Notes: generated by a model from the letters alone, not told the origin. A DNA stretch of 64,000 bases from Sphaerochaeta pleomorpha str. Grapes (GCF_000236685.1 NC_016633.1:2108001-2172000), one strand, 5' to 3'. Shown: positions 28,896 to 38,723, numbered from the stretch's first letter. Translations and numbers: made by a program.

Positions 28896-30269
28896 CTAGG
28901 TCAATGAAGGTTTTTCCGTCAGGTCGTGAATCCATTTTCCTGCACGTACACGCGAAAGGCCGATAATTATCTTTACAACTTCTTCCATTCCAAGTAATAA
29001 GTATAGATTCCATATGGAAAGATGCAGTACCATGGAGCCAATAAAGGCAAGGGGGACCCCAACACACCAGACTCCAAACATTTCAGCGAACATGGAGAAC
29101 TTTGTGTCTCCCCCCGCTCTAAGGATGCCCACGATTACCGACATGTTTATGCTCTTGATAGGTAATAGCAAAGCATTGGCATAAAGGCAGTAAAGTGCCA
29201 TGGTTTTGACAGAGCTTCCGATGTTGAACAACCGGGTGAAAGGAAGGGCCAGCTGAGATTCCAGGAGCCCGGAGAGAACCCCGGTAGCAAGTGCAATGAG
29301 TATGAACCGTTTTGCATACAATCTGGCAAGGTCTTCTTCCTTTTCCCCTATCTTGATCCCGATCATAATCACTGTTGCATTGCTTATGCCCATCATAGCT
29401 ACAAAGAAAAGGCTTGCTATCGATTCCGTTACATTGACTGCGGCGATAGCCTCGACCCCCATTTTGCTGTAGGCGATTTTGTAGGCAATCATTCCAAGTG
29501 CCCAGAAAAGCTCATTGAGGATAACTGGGGTACACGTAGGGACAACTCGAAGGATGAACTGCTTTTTCCAACGGAAGGCATTTCTCGATTGGATAGAAAC
29601 GGTTGGATACTTATGATAGATGAAATAGAGGAGAAGCACTATTTCCAGAATCCTGCTGAAAGATGTTGCAAGTGCAGCCCCTGCTACACCCATACGGGGG
29701 AACGGCCCTATGCCGAAGATCAAAAGGTAGTTACCCAGTGCATTGACCGCAAGGGAAACAACTGCAACGGCAAGTGGGGTCTTTGCTTTTCCTATTACCC
29801 TAAGGGCTGTACCGAAAATCTGGCTTATAGATGAGGCTATGTAACTGAAGGCCACAATCCGTAAATACGTAGAACCTATGGAAACCACTGCCTCGTCATA
29901 CGTAAAGACATGCATAATCGACCTCGGGATTGCAAATGAGGCAATCGAGAACAATAAAGCCCCTGTAGCTGCAATAGAGATAGACAATCCGAGGACTTTC
30001 TGTATCCCATCCAGATTCTTGGCTCCCCAGTACTGGGATAGGAATATGGATGATCCACTGGTGATCCCGAAGAAAAAAAGGCTGATGAGGAAAAACATCT
30101 GGTTTGCCAAGCCCACTGCTGCGATTGACGCTTCCCCGAGCTGTCCTATCATAAGTGTATCTACAAAAGAAAGAGAATTTGAAAGCAGGTTCTGTATGAC
30201 AACAGGAATTGCTATGGCAAATGTTTTCAGGAGAAACTCTTTTCTACTGTCAGCTATCTTGGTTGTCAT
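28896..30269 (-). CDS. MATE family multidrug/Na+ antiporter
   Basis: 457 aa with about 12 transmembrane helices in two MatE repeats (1-215 and 240-440). Opening motif LSFVDTLMIGQLGEASIAAVG is typical. Pumps drugs or organic cations using ion gradients; substrate unknown. Its start overlaps the ygiQ stop in an ATGA arrangement. Confidence 0.9.
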   Translation of the reverse strand: MTTKIADSRKEFLLKTFAIAIPVVIQNLLSNSLSFVDTLMIGQLGEASIAAVGLANQMFFLISLFFFGITSGSSIFLSQYWGAKNLDGIQKVLGLSISIAATGALLFSIASFAIPRSIMHVFTYDEAVVSIGSTYLRIVAFSYIASSISQIFGTALRVIGKAKTPLAVAVVSLAVNALGNYLLIFGIGPFPRMGVAGAALATSFSRILEIVLLLYFIYHKYPTVSIQSRNAFRWKKQFILRVVPTCTPVILNELFWALGMIAYKIAYSKMGVEAIAAVNVTESIASLFFVAMMGISNATVIMIGIKIGEKEEDLARLYAKRFILIALATGVLSGLLESQLALPFTRLFNIGSSVKTMALYCLYANALLLPIKSINMSVIVGILRAGGDTKFSMFAEMFGVWCVGVPLAFIGSMVLHLSIWNLYLLLGMEEVVKIIIGLSRVRAGKWIHDLTEKPSLT

Positions 30270-32140
30270 CTCTTGTACCTGTTTTGCAGCAATAGCCTTG
30301 AAACATCTGTTCTTCCTGCTTTCTGCAATGCTTCCATCACGAGCGTCCTGTTTTCTGGTTTGTTGAATTGCAGAAGGGCTCGTTGCAGGTGTCTTTCCCT
30401 CCCCTTGGGAATATATATGGCACAGAGGTTTTTCCCAGGCCTGGGATCAATGCCAGTATAGTACATACAGGTCGAGATAGTTCCAGGGGTCGGGTAAAAT
30501 TCCTGGACCTGGTCAGGAATGAATCCTTTTTTCTGCATATACAGGGCAAGGGTAATGGCACTGTCCAGGGTGCTTCCAGGATGGGCAGCTATGAAATAGG
30601 GAATTAGGTACTGTTTCTTACCGGCAGCCTTGTTGGTTGCTTCATATGCCTCGCAGAACTTGTCATAGAGCTCGACGGTAGGTTTTCCCATGGCATCGAG
30701 TACCTCGGGGTCTACATGCTCCGGGGCTACTTTGAGTTGTCCGCTTATATTGTTCTTGACCAGATGGTCCATGAATTTGCTTCTTGTAGGTTCCTGGCAT
30801 ACTTCCATGAGATAGTCGTATCGGATTCCCGAACGGATGAAGACTTTCTTTACTCCGGGTACCGCTTCTATGGCCTTTAGGATATCCAGATATCGACCGT
30901 GATAATCCTTGAGGTTGCTACAGGGGTTGGGCCAAAGGCATTCTTTCTGGGGGCAGGGGCCGAAGGTTTCCTGCTTGTCGCAGGCGAGTCCCTGGAAGTT
31001 TGCGGTAGGCCCTCCCAAGTCATGGATATATCCTTTGAAAGCAGGATGCCTGCTCATTTTTTCAGCCTCTTTGACCAAGGATTCCTTGCTACGGACCTGA
31101 ATCATTCGTCCCTGGTGGCTGGTTATGGCACAGAATGAACAGGCTCCGAAACAGCCCCTGTTGCTAGTGAGGGAAAACTGTACTTCAGTCAGGGCCGGGA
31201 TGCCCCCGGCCTTGCTGTAATCGGGATGGGCGTCGAGTGTATAAGGAAAAGAGTAAATCTCATCGAATTCTTTCTGTGTCAAAGGGCGAGGAGGGGGATT
31301 CTGCACTACAAAACGATCCATGCAACGTTGAACCAACCGTTCTGGATGCATGGGATTTTCATGCAGGAATTTTGTCTGGAACGCCTGTGCATAAGCTTTT
31401 TTCCCTGCTTCCGTAGGGGTGTTTGATGTTTTATCGCGATCGCTTACTTCTTCATAGGTAGGCAACGTGATAATCGGGTATTGGTTTTCCAATTCCGAAA
31501 GGCCTTTTTGGGAGGTTGCAAATACAGTTCCCCTGATATCGGTCATTTCCTTGATTGATTGACCTTCATTGAGTCTGTTTGCGATTTCTACTGTCTGTAG
31601 TTCTCCCATGCCGAAAATGAGCAGGTCAGCCTTAGCATCGAGGATAATCGGTTTACGGACTGTGTCGGACCAGAAGTCGTAATGGCTCATTCTTCGCAAT
31701 GATGATTCCAATCCTCCAATGATAATTGGAGTCTCTTTCCCATATGCCTGCCTTGCCCTCGCCGAATAGGTCAAGGTTGCATGGTCGGGTCTGAACCCTG
31801 CTTTTCCCCCAGGACTGTATTCGTCTTTGCTACGGATTTTTCCATTCGCAGTATAATGGGAGACCATACTGTCGATATTCCCCCCGCTTATCATGGCACA
31901 GAGCCGGGGCTTTCCCATTTTTAGAAAGTCATCGGTTGTGTTCCATCTAGGTTGTGATATAATCCCTACTCGATAACCTTTGTCTTCTAATAGACGTGCC
32001 AAAAGAGCAGTTCCGAACGACGGATGGTCAACGTAGGCATCGGCCGAAATAAAGGCGATGTCCAGCTGTTCCCAACCACGGATATGCATGTCTTCCAGGG
32101 AAGTGGGGAGAAAAGAATTTCTTGATTGAAGCGTATTCAC
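30266..32140 (-). CDS. YgiQ family radical SAM protein
   Basis: 624 aa. An N-terminal UPF0313 domain (FISADAYVDHPSFGTALLARL) with GGLESSLRRMSHYDFW precedes the radical-SAM core with cluster motif CFGACSFC. The C-terminal part has GGPTANFQGLACDKQ and CPQKECLWPNPC, conserved in the family. The reaction is unknown. The start codon is GTG with no Shine-Dalgarno; a TATCAT box ends 6 nt upstream. MATE gene follows with 4-nt overlap. Confidence 0.9.
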   Translation of the reverse strand: MNTLQSRNSFLPTSLEDMHIRGWEQLDIAFISADAYVDHPSFGTALLARLLEDKGYRVGIISQPRWNTTDDFLKMGKPRLCAMISGGNIDSMVSHYTANGKIRSKDEYSPGGKAGFRPDHATLTYSARARQAYGKETPIIIGGLESSLRRMSHYDFWSDTVRKPIILDAKADLLIFGMGELQTVEIANRLNEGQSIKEMTDIRGTVFATSQKGLSELENQYPIITLPTYEEVSDRDKTSNTPTEAGKKAYAQAFQTKFLHENPMHPERLVQRCMDRFVVQNPPPRPLTQKEFDEIYSFPYTLDAHPDYSKAGGIPALTEVQFSLTSNRGCFGACSFCAITSHQGRMIQVRSKESLVKEAEKMSRHPAFKGYIHDLGGPTANFQGLACDKQETFGPCPQKECLWPNPCSNLKDYHGRYLDILKAIEAVPGVKKVFIRSGIRYDYLMEVCQEPTRSKFMDHLVKNNISGQLKVAPEHVDPEVLDAMGKPTVELYDKFCEAYEATNKAAGKKQYLIPYFIAAHPGSTLDSAITLALYMQKKGFIPDQVQEFYPTPGTISTCMYYTGIDPRPGKNLCAIYIPKGRERHLQRALLQFNKPENRTLVMEALQKAGRTDVSRLLLQNRYKR

Positions 32141-32146
32141 AACCCC

Positions 32147-32175
32147 ATGATAGGCTATTGCTACCTGGGTGTAAA
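32147..32175 (-). promoter_or_regulatory. Promoter of the ygiQ-MATE pair
   Basis: Minus strand TTTACA (32170-32175), 17-bp spacer, TATCAT (32147-32152), both 5 of 6. The -10 box ends 6 nt before the GTG at 32140. Confidence 0.6.
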
Positions 32176-32205
32176 TAGGTTAATTTTTATGGCAAGGAGC
32201 TGGTA

Positions 32206-33138
32206 ATGCCCAAAGCAAAACTCTTGATAATACTAAATCCCCATGCCGCTAAGGGAAAAGCCAAAGACCATCAGCAAGAGATAGTCGACTGCTTTTCACA
32301 AGGTGGGTATGACTGTTCTTTTGAGCTCACGGAAAAGATGCATGATGCAACAAAACTTGCCTATGACGCAGCCCTTTCAGGACATGATATCGTTGTGGCA
32401 GCGGGAGGGGACGGTACCGTTAACGAGGTAGCCGATGGATTGCTCAGGGCCGTATCTGAAAAAGGGGTTGCCTGTCCCGCTATGGGGATTATTCCTATCG
32501 GTAGGGGAAATGACTTTGCCTGGGCCTTGGGTATTCCTCTCTCGATTCCCAAAGCCTGCCAGATCATCCTGGATGGAAAAACCCGGCTAATCGATACTGG
32601 TCTTTCCCTCGGGGGCCTGTATCCCGAAGGAAGGTATTTTGTAAATGGCGAAGGAATGGGATTCGAGCCTCTGGTCAATTTCATTGCAAGTGAATTCAAG
32701 CATGTCTCAGGGACTCTCAGTTATGTATTTGCCCTGATACGAATCCTGATTCATTACCCCAAGCCCTTTCATGTGCGGATGACCATTGATGGGAAGGAAA
32801 CCGTTTTGGACACCCAGCAGGTGAGCATCTGCAATGGCAGGCGAATGGGCTCTGCATTTATCATGGGTCCCGATGCAATTCTTGATGACGGTTTTTTCGA
32901 TATCGTGTATGCCAACCAACCCATTAAAAGCAGCCGTCTGGTTCCTATAGCATTAAAATTTTTCAAGGGAACCCAGGTGAAACTTCCCTCTTTCAGTGTT
33001 GTCAGGGGAAAAAAGATCAGCTTGGTCTGTGAAAACCAACCCATGCCAGTCCATGTTGATGGGGAGGAGATTTCCAAAGGCTGCATGTCTTTTTCAGCAG
33101 AATTGCTTCCCGGTAGTCTTTCTGTGTTTGTTTTGTAG
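32206..33138 (+). CDS. Diacylglycerol/lipid kinase (YegS/DagK family)
   Basis: 310-aa kinase of the DAGK catalytic fold. The nucleotide loop is AAGGDGTVNEVADGLL; further signatures are IIPIGRGNDFAWALG and DPDAILDDGFFDIV-like residues. It probably recycles diacylglycerol to phosphatidic acid or acts on another lipid. Ribosome site AAGGAGC precedes the ATG. It is divergent from ygiQ. Confidence 0.88.
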   Translation: MPKAKLLIILNPHAAKGKAKDHQQEIVDCFSQGGYDCSFELTEKMHDATKLAYDAALSGHDIVVAAGGDGTVNEVADGLLRAVSEKGVACPAMGIIPIGRGNDFAWALGIPLSIPKACQIILDGKTRLIDTGLSLGGLYPEGRYFVNGEGMGFEPLVNFIASEFKHVSGTLSYVFALIRILIHYPKPFHVRMTIDGKETVLDTQQVSICNGRRMGSAFIMGPDAILDDGFFDIVYANQPIKSSRLVPIALKFFKGTQVKLPSFSVVRGKKISLVCENQPMPVHVDGEEISKGCMSFSAELLPGSLSVFVL

Positions 33139-33322
33139 GTTCTCTCAAAAGATTTGATTTGAAAACGGATTGTCAATTTTAAAAAGTGTTGATTTTCATA
33201 TTTTATTAATCTTTCCTTTTGGCAAACAATTAGCTATTATGTAAATGATTAATTGAGATAAACGAGAAAGCAAATTCTTGTTTTTAAGAAATAGACCATT
33301 CATTCTGATGATGTAAATCCGA

Positions 33323-33351
33323 TTGACTTCTAGTAAAAGAGAGTATATTCT
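33323..33351 (+). promoter_or_regulatory. Promoter of the glycosidase-like gene
   Basis: TTGACT (33323-33328), 17-bp spacer, TATTCT (33346-33351). It leaves a leader of about 55 nt. The rest of the 274-bp gap (33139-33412) is AT-rich with no other clear feature. Confidence 0.6.
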
Positions 33352-33412
33352 AGAAAATGCGCGTCTTATGTAGTTTTTACAGTTTTGACCTAAGATAGTA
33401 AGGAGTCTCCAC

Positions 33413-34837
33413 TTGATTAAGGATTTGGTACCGTTCGTACATTTTTATGACCAGGATTTTGTCGATATGTACGACAGGTCATGGGTATGGATTGACGAAC
33501 TTTGGAAACAAGGGACTGAAGACAATGGGTTCTCTGGCTCCTATCTGTCATACCCAGGACAGACCACATTCAACCAGTATTTATCATGCTTTTCCGCATT
33601 GTTTCTTGTATATAGCAATTTGAACAATTCCCCGTTCCCTTTGCTGGATTATTTTTACCAGAAACAGGAAGCAAACGGGGCGATACGTGGTGAGTATTCC
33701 ATTGAAAATGGAAAACCGGTTTTTTCAGCTTCCAATCCGGAAGGTGTTTTCCCACCGTTGTTTGCGTATGTAGAATATGGATTTTATCATAAAGTCGGCA
33801 ATAAGAAGAGATTAAAAGAGATTGTCCCCGTCCTGGAGAAATATTTTTCCTGGGTCCAGGCTACTTTCCAAAAATCCAATGGATTGTTCTCTGTTCCTGT
33901 TTCTGCCTGCCAGAGCGGGAATATACCAAGGGATCATGTCTATTATCCCCTTGATTTCAACGCCCAGCTTGCAGTGAATGCTTTATATATGTCAGCAATT
34001 GGCGACATCCTAAACGATAAAGAATTGAGTTTCAGGTATAAGAGAATCTACTTCTCCCTCAAGACAAGGATCAACTCACTTATGTGGGATAATGAATCCA
34101 AGTTTTATTATGACCTGGATATCAAGGAAAATCGTGTACATAACAAGTTCATCGGAGCCTATTGGACCTTGCTTGCCGAGATCCCCAATGATGAAAGGGC
34201 TGCCTCGATGATTGAATACCTCCATGACCCTGAAGAATTCGGGACAGACAATCCCTTCCCAGGGGTGCCTGTATCCTCACCTGCTTTCAGTGAAGGTGGT
34301 AATGGATTCTGCGGAGGTGTCCTCCCTGTAAATACGTTTATTGTTATCAAAGGGTTGGAACGCTACAATGAATTTGTCTTTGCCCGGGAATGTGCCATTC
34401 GCCATATGTATTACCTGCTTGATACCCTGCATCCCGATGCCGATACCATAGGTGATGTATGGGAAGCCTATCTTCCAAACAAGGAAGGCTTTGCAACTAC
34501 TACGGAAATCGAAGGATTCCCGCGCAGGCGTTTGATGCCTTATGCCGGTTTGGTTACCATAACCCTGATGATAGAAAATATTATCGGGTTGGATATTTCC
34601 TTGCCCCGCAAGACGGTTAACTGGACCATGCCTTCCCTGGAAGCCATGGGGATAGAGAACCTGTCGCTAAAACGAAACATGATTACCATTCTCAGCAACA
34701 AAACCGAACGTGGTTGGGAAATCCGTCTAGAGTCTGAAAAACTCTACTATTTTACAATTGAGATCCTTGCAGAGAATAAGAAGAAGACCCTCCCGATTCC
34801 TTCCGGTAAATGCTCGATGCTCATCGATAAGCTGTAA
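33413..34837 (+). CDS. MGH1-like (alpha/alpha)6-barrel glycoside hydrolase
   Basis: 474 aa. The sequence resembles trehalase/mannosylglycerate-hydrolase-like families: QEANGAIRGEYSIENGKPVF, a repeated helical pattern, GAYWTLLAEIP, a Gly-rich loop FSEGGNGFCGGV and DVWEAYLPNKEGF. No signal peptide, so it probably acts on imported sugars. It starts at TTG with an AAGGAG ribosome site 8 nt upstream. The specific substrate cannot be read from sequence. Confidence 0.75.
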   Translation: MIKDLVPFVHFYDQDFVDMYDRSWVWIDELWKQGTEDNGFSGSYLSYPGQTTFNQYLSCFSALFLVYSNLNNSPFPLLDYFYQKQEANGAIRGEYSIENGKPVFSASNPEGVFPPLFAYVEYGFYHKVGNKKRLKEIVPVLEKYFSWVQATFQKSNGLFSVPVSACQSGNIPRDHVYYPLDFNAQLAVNALYMSAIGDILNDKELSFRYKRIYFSLKTRINSLMWDNESKFYYDLDIKENRVHNKFIGAYWTLLAEIPNDERAASMIEYLHDPEEFGTDNPFPGVPVSSPAFSEGGNGFCGGVLPVNTFIVIKGLERYNEFVFARECAIRHMYYLLDTLHPDADTIGDVWEAYLPNKEGFATTTEIEGFPRRRLMPYAGLVTITLMIENIIGLDISLPRKTVNWTMPSLEAMGIENLSLKRNMITILSNKTERGWEIRLESEKLYYFTIEILAENKKKTLPIPSGKCSMLIDKL

Positions 34838-34842
34838 TCCGT

Positions 34843-35634
34843 ATGGCATGGTTTGGTAAACTCTTCGGAGGAACCCTGGGGTTCATGTTCGGTGGACCCC
34901 TTGGGATGATTGCAGGTATTGCCTTTGGTCATATGTTCGACAAGGCCGGTGAATATCCCGGTGGTGCCCAGCAACAGGGGAATCCTTTCCAGGACCGCGC
35001 ACCTTCTTTCTATTCAACCCAAGATCAGTCACAGATGCTATTTTTCGTAGGTGCTTTTTCCATGCTTGCCCGAATTGCTTCGGTCGATGGAAAGGTTACC
35101 GGAAGTGAACAGCAAAAAGTCGAGGAGTTTATCCGAAGGGATCTCAACCTCGGGCAGCGGGAACATGATGCTGCCTTGCGTGTCTTTGATGCCGCCTTGA
35201 CCGGTGGGGGGACTTTCGACCAGTTTGCCGCCCAGTTCTATGAAAACTTTTCCCATGCCCCGAATATTCTTCAGTTGATGATTGATATCTTTTATCGTGT
35301 GGCAGCCGCTGATGGGAATGTCAATAAAGCCGAAGAGGATATGATTCGCAAGGGTGCAACTATTTTCCATATTCCTTCTTATTTTGTAGATTCCCTCTGC
35401 CGTAAGTATGGCGGATGTTCCATTTCGGAACATGCCTATGCGGTTCTCAATATTTCCACTACTGCTACCGATGAAGAAGTGAAGAAAGCCTATCGTAAAA
35501 TGAGTATTGAATTTCATCCGGATACCTTGGCAACCAAGGGTATGGGTGAAGAGTTCCTTATTCATGCAACCGCAAAATTCAGGGAAATCCAGGAAGCATA
35601 CGAGGAAATCAAGAAAGAACGCGGGATTAAATGA
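34843..35634 (+). CDS. TerB-DnaJ protein (DjlA-like co-chaperone)
   Basis: 263 aa. An N-terminal Gly-rich hydrophobic segment (FGGTLGFMFGGPLGMIAGIAFG) may dip into the membrane as in DjlA. A TerB helical domain (about 65-180) has ASVDGKVTGSEQQKVEEF and AAADGNVNKAEEDMI. A C-terminal J domain has the HPD motif in SIEFHPDTLATKG, so it can stimulate DnaK. It begins 5 nt after the glycosidase-like gene. Confidence 0.88.
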   Translation: MAWFGKLFGGTLGFMFGGPLGMIAGIAFGHMFDKAGEYPGGAQQQGNPFQDRAPSFYSTQDQSQMLFFVGAFSMLARIASVDGKVTGSEQQKVEEFIRRDLNLGQREHDAALRVFDAALTGGGTFDQFAAQFYENFSHAPNILQLMIDIFYRVAAADGNVNKAEEDMIRKGATIFHIPSYFVDSLCRKYGGCSISEHAYAVLNISTTATDEEVKKAYRKMSIEFHPDTLATKGMGEEFLIHATAKFREIQEAYEEIKKERGIK

Positions 35635-35651
35635 ACGCACCCTATAAAGAG

Positions 35652-35684
35652 AAAAAAGGACTCAGCAAACGCTGAGCCTTTTTT
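35652..35684. terminator. Bidirectional terminator between djlA-like and recR
   Basis: AAAAAAGG, stem CTCAGC/GCTGAG with AAAC loop, CCTTTTTT. T tracts lie on both sides, so it can serve both convergent transcripts. Confidence 0.85.
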
Positions 35685-35700
35685 GTAGTTACACTCTGAT

Positions 35701-36291
35701 TTAGAATTGAACCCTTCCGCGCAAAGACCTGGCTAGCGTAATTCTGTCTGCATATTCAAGGTCTCCGCCGATGGGCAGCCCGCTGGCCAATCTTGTAATG
35801 GTAAGGTCTTGTCTATCCTTGAGGATGTGACGGATATACAATGCCGTGGTGTCACCTTCCTCTGTGGGGTTTGTTGCGATGATTATTTCCTTGAACTGTC
35901 CTTCAGAAATCCTTTTAAGCATCTTTGCAAACGAAAGGTTTTCTGGTCCGATGCCGTCCAAGGGACTGATTGCTCCGCCAAGAACATGGTATAGGCCATT
36001 GAAAGCCCCGCTGGACTGCAGGGTTATTACATCCTGTGGCGCCTCTACGATGCACAGCTGGCTCCGGTCCCTGGAGTGATCTTCGCAGATTGGGCAAGGG
36101 TCAATCTCTGTAAAACTGCCACAGATAGAACAGGGGAAAACCTGCTCCTGGATGGTGGCAATATTCAATCCCAGCTGCTTGTTGTAGGCTGCATCGGTCT
36201 TGATGAGGTGATAGGCAATCCTAGAAGCGCTTTTGGGGCCGATCCCGGGAAGCCTTGCAAGGTTCTGTACCAGGTTTTCCAGTGCTGTCAT
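35701..36291 (-). CDS. recR: Recombination mediator RecR
   Basis: 196 aa. It has the N-terminal helix-hairpin-helix LARLPGIGPKSASRIAYHLI, a Cys4 zinc finger CSICGSF...CPICED, and a TOPRIM domain starting LCIVEAPQDV with ATNPTEEGDTTALYI. Acts with RecF and RecO at gaps. Canonical dnaX-ybaB-recR operon, 2 nt after ybaB. Confidence 0.96.
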   Translation of the reverse strand: MTALENLVQNLARLPGIGPKSASRIAYHLIKTDAAYNKQLGLNIATIQEQVFPCSICGSFTEIDPCPICEDHSRDRSQLCIVEAPQDVITLQSSGAFNGLYHVLGGAISPLDGIGPENLSFAKMLKRISEGQFKEIIIATNPTEEGDTTALYIRHILKDRQDLTITRLASGLPIGGDLEYADRITLARSLRGRVQF

Positions 36292-36293
36292 CT

Positions 36294-36611
36294 TCAGGCC
36301 TGTGGCATCAGGTTGCCGAAGGCCCCTGCATATTTCATCCCTTCGCTTTTTATCTTATCCTGCACTTTGTTTGAGGCAGAGTTGAAAGCGGAGGCAACGA
36401 GTACTTCCAGGGTCGATACATCCTCTGGGTCGACAATATCCGGGGAAATCTTTACTTTGGTAACCACGAATTTCCCGTTCACGGTCACTTCCACCATACC
36501 GGCCCCGGCACTTCCTGTCGCGGTGATGTTCGGGAGGTTTTCCTGCATTTTCTGGACATTCTCTTGAATGCCTTTCATATTTTTCATTAGTTCGAATGGA
36601 TTCATATCCAT
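36294..36611 (-). CDS. YbaB/EbfC nucleoid-associated protein
   Basis: 105-aa DNA-binding protein of the YbaB/EbfC family, first described in Borrelia. It starts MDMNPFELMKNMKGIQENVQ and has the beta-sheet segment MVEVTVNGKFVVTKVKISPD. Ribosome site AAGGAG. It lies between dnaX and recR, as in most bacteria. Confidence 0.94.
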   Translation of the reverse strand: MDMNPFELMKNMKGIQENVQKMQENLPNITATGSAGAGMVEVTVNGKFVVTKVKISPDIVDPEDVSTLEVLVASAFNSASNKVQDKIKSEGMKYAGAFGNLMPQA

Positions 36612-36638
36612 ATTGCACTCCTTATTGATACATAATCG

Positions 36639-38252
36639 TTAGGATATCTCACCTCGGAAAACCGAGGCGATTTTATTAATAACCGGGTCTGTCTTGAGTC
36701 CCTGGGTTTTTTCTTCCGTTTCTATATAGGCAAAGGATAGTTTTCCTGAATATCCGGAGATTTCCTTGATAAGGAGCCGGAATTTATCCTGGTTTTCCTC
36801 TGCCTTGTTTTTGCAGAATTTTGTAGTGAACGTGAGCGTGAGCTGGTTGTCATTATTGTCGATTTTCTTGATCGATTGTGCCACCTGGGAGAGTATTGGT
36901 GTGTTGGAAAGCTTTCCTACCAAACTTGGGATGTCCTCTTTGGCAAAGGGACGCTGCACAGGGACAGGTACCACCTGTTTTGGCAGGTTCACAGGTATTG
37001 CCTCTGGTTTTTGTATTTCCTGAACCACTGCCTGGCGGGGGATTTGCTTTTCCCTTTCGGTTTCCACCATGGGTTGTGGAGGGGCTGTGGCAGACAGAGC
37101 TACCTTTCCCTGGAGTAAGTCATCCTTTAGCTGCGAAAGTCTTTTGAGCAGGGTTGTGGTAGAAGCCAGGTGGGGAAGGGAGCCTAGCCGGCTTACGGCA
37201 AGCTCCAGTTCAAAGCGCGGGTTGAGCGAATAGCGTATATCCCTGTAGAGAGTGAGGAACAGTTCCACCCCAGCCTCAAGCTGTTCTTTTGCATAGGCAT
37301 TTCGAATCTGGGAAGGAATGCGGTCACTCTGTACACCCAGGATGGACTCCTCGGTAATTCCTTCTTTCATGAGGAGCAGACTTCTGAAATACTGGGTAAA
37401 ATCCTTGATGCATTGTTCAATCGAGACGCCATTCTGGAGCAGGCTCTGTACGGCAAGCAAGGCTTCTTTGTGTTTGCCCCCAAGTAGGTTTGACACTACA
37501 TGGTTGATCTGGTCGATGCCAACCAGTCCCAGTTTGTCACTTATCTGTTCCAGGGTTATATGCCCGTTTGAAAAAGATACTACCTGGTCAAATAAAGTAT
37601 AGGCATCTCGCAGGGACCCTGTAGATTCTTTTGCTATCCAAAACAGGGCGTCATCATCGGCCTCGATTTCCAGTTCCCTGGCGGCATCGGAGAGACACAT
37701 CTTGATGGTTTCCAGGTCGATAAGCCGGAAATGAAACTGTTGGCAGCGGGAACGGATGGTAGCGGGAACTTTCTGCGGTTCAGTAGTTGCAAAGATGAAA
37801 ACAATATAGGCAGGGGGTTCTTCTATGGTTTTCAGCAACGCATTGAATGCACTGGTGGAAAGCATATGTACTTCATCGATAATATAGATTTTATAACGGC
37901 TGGTCTGCGGGGGGAACAAGACTTCATCCTTGATCTGGCGGATATCGTTTACGCTGGTATTGCTTGCTCCGTCGATCTCGATGACATCCACACTGTTCCC
38001 ACGGGTTATCTCCGTACAGTTTGAGCAGGTTCCGCAAGGATAGGGGGTCGGACCGGAGTCGCAGTTCAGTGCCCTTGCAAGGATACGGGCAGAAGAGGTT
38101 TTTCCTACTCCCCGGGGACCACTGAAGAGATAGGCATGCGCTATCCTGCCTTGTTCAATTGCATTCTTGATGGTAGATACCACAAACTCTTGACCCACAA
38201 GGTTGTCAAACAACTGGGGACGTTTTCTGGTAGCCGTTACTTCATATGCCAT
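36639..38252 (-). CDS. dnaX: DNA polymerase III gamma/tau subunit
   Basis: 537-aa clamp-loader ATPase. Walker A is GPRGVGKTSSARILARALNC, followed by zinc ligands CGTCSNC, and Walker B IIDEVHMLS with SRC motif in IRSRCQQF. The tail beyond 370 is Pro/Gln-rich and divergent, as expected for tau. ATG 38252 with GGGAG ribosome site is chosen; the open frame to 38381 would cover the SRP RNA gene. No A-rich slippery site for gamma was seen. Confidence 0.95.
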   Translation of the reverse strand: MAYEVTATRKRPQLFDNLVGQEFVVSTIKNAIEQGRIAHAYLFSGPRGVGKTSSARILARALNCDSGPTPYPCGTCSNCTEITRGNSVDVIEIDGASNTSVNDIRQIKDEVLFPPQTSRYKIYIIDEVHMLSTSAFNALLKTIEEPPAYIVFIFATTEPQKVPATIRSRCQQFHFRLIDLETIKMCLSDAARELEIEADDDALFWIAKESTGSLRDAYTLFDQVVSFSNGHITLEQISDKLGLVGIDQINHVVSNLLGGKHKEALLAVQSLLQNGVSIEQCIKDFTQYFRSLLLMKEGITEESILGVQSDRIPSQIRNAYAKEQLEAGVELFLTLYRDIRYSLNPRFELELAVSRLGSLPHLASTTTLLKRLSQLKDDLLQGKVALSATAPPQPMVETEREKQIPRQAVVQEIQKPEAIPVNLPKQVVPVPVQRPFAKEDIPSLVGKLSNTPILSQVAQSIKKIDNNDNQLTLTFTTKFCKNKAEENQDKFRLLIKEISGYSGKLSFAYIETEEKTQGLKTDPVINKIASVFRGEIS

Positions 38253-38374
38253 GGGAACTCCCTTCGGAAAAAATACAAGCCAAGTATAGCATGTTTTGGT
38301 ATAAACGTGTATCGATGCAACAGAAGGTGGATAGTTTTCGGCACAGTGCTTTGGGCAAAAAAAACCCAGCCAAC

Positions 38375-38458
38375 AAATCACCCGTGTCTCATGTACAATT
38401 CACTTACCGCTGCTACCTTCCGGTCCTGACGGGGTTGGGTGAACGTACATAGCACAGA
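38375..38458 (-). ncRNA. ffs: Signal recognition particle RNA (small bacterial type)
   Basis: Minus strand contains the conserved domain IV core GTCAGGACCGGAAGGTAGCA. Flanking arms GTACGTTCAC and GTGAATTGTAC pair to form the long hairpin. Downstream eight T residues after GGGTGATTTGTTGGCTGGG suggest termination. Ends are approximate. It sits between the tRNA cluster and dnaX, a common place for ffs. Confidence 0.92.
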
Positions 38459-38481
38459 ATCTGTTGACTGGGAACAAAATA

Positions 38482-38566
38482 CGGAGAGGGGGGGATTCGA
38501 ACCCCCGGTGCCTTTCAACACACACGCCTTCCAAGCGTGCACCATCGACCACTCGGACACCTCTCC
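38482..38566 (-). tRNA. tRNA-Ser (anticodon GGA)
   Basis: Cloverleaf with acceptor GGAGAGG/CCTCTCC, anticodon loop TTGGAAG, a long variable arm typical of serine, and T-loop TTCGAAT. CCA is not encoded. Decodes UCC/UCU. Confidence 0.95.
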
Positions 38567-38609
38567 AAGTACGAACAGAACGGTAAAACAAAAAAGTATC
38601 CAAGCCAAT

Positions 38610-38697
38610 CGGAGAGAGAGGGATTCGAACCCTCGGTACCGTCAGACGGTACAACGGATTTCGAGTCCGTCTCCTTCGACCACTCGGACATCTCTCC
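38610..38697 (-). tRNA. tRNA-Ser (anticodon CGA)
   Basis: Acceptor GGAGAGA/TCTCTCC, anticodon loop CTCGAAA between ACGGA and TCCGT, long variable arm, T-loop TTCGAAT. CCA not encoded. Decodes UCG. Confidence 0.94.
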
Positions 38698-38723
38698 CGG
38701 TGATAATAACCGCTAAAAAAATA

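Noticed and set aside
37000-37200. Programmed frameshift site in dnaX
   Set aside because: No A AAA AAG heptamer or nearby stem-loop in frame was found.
38253-38381. Extended start for dnaX
   Set aside because: It would place coding sequence over the ffs RNA and its terminator; ATG 38252 has a ribosome site and the normal N-terminus.
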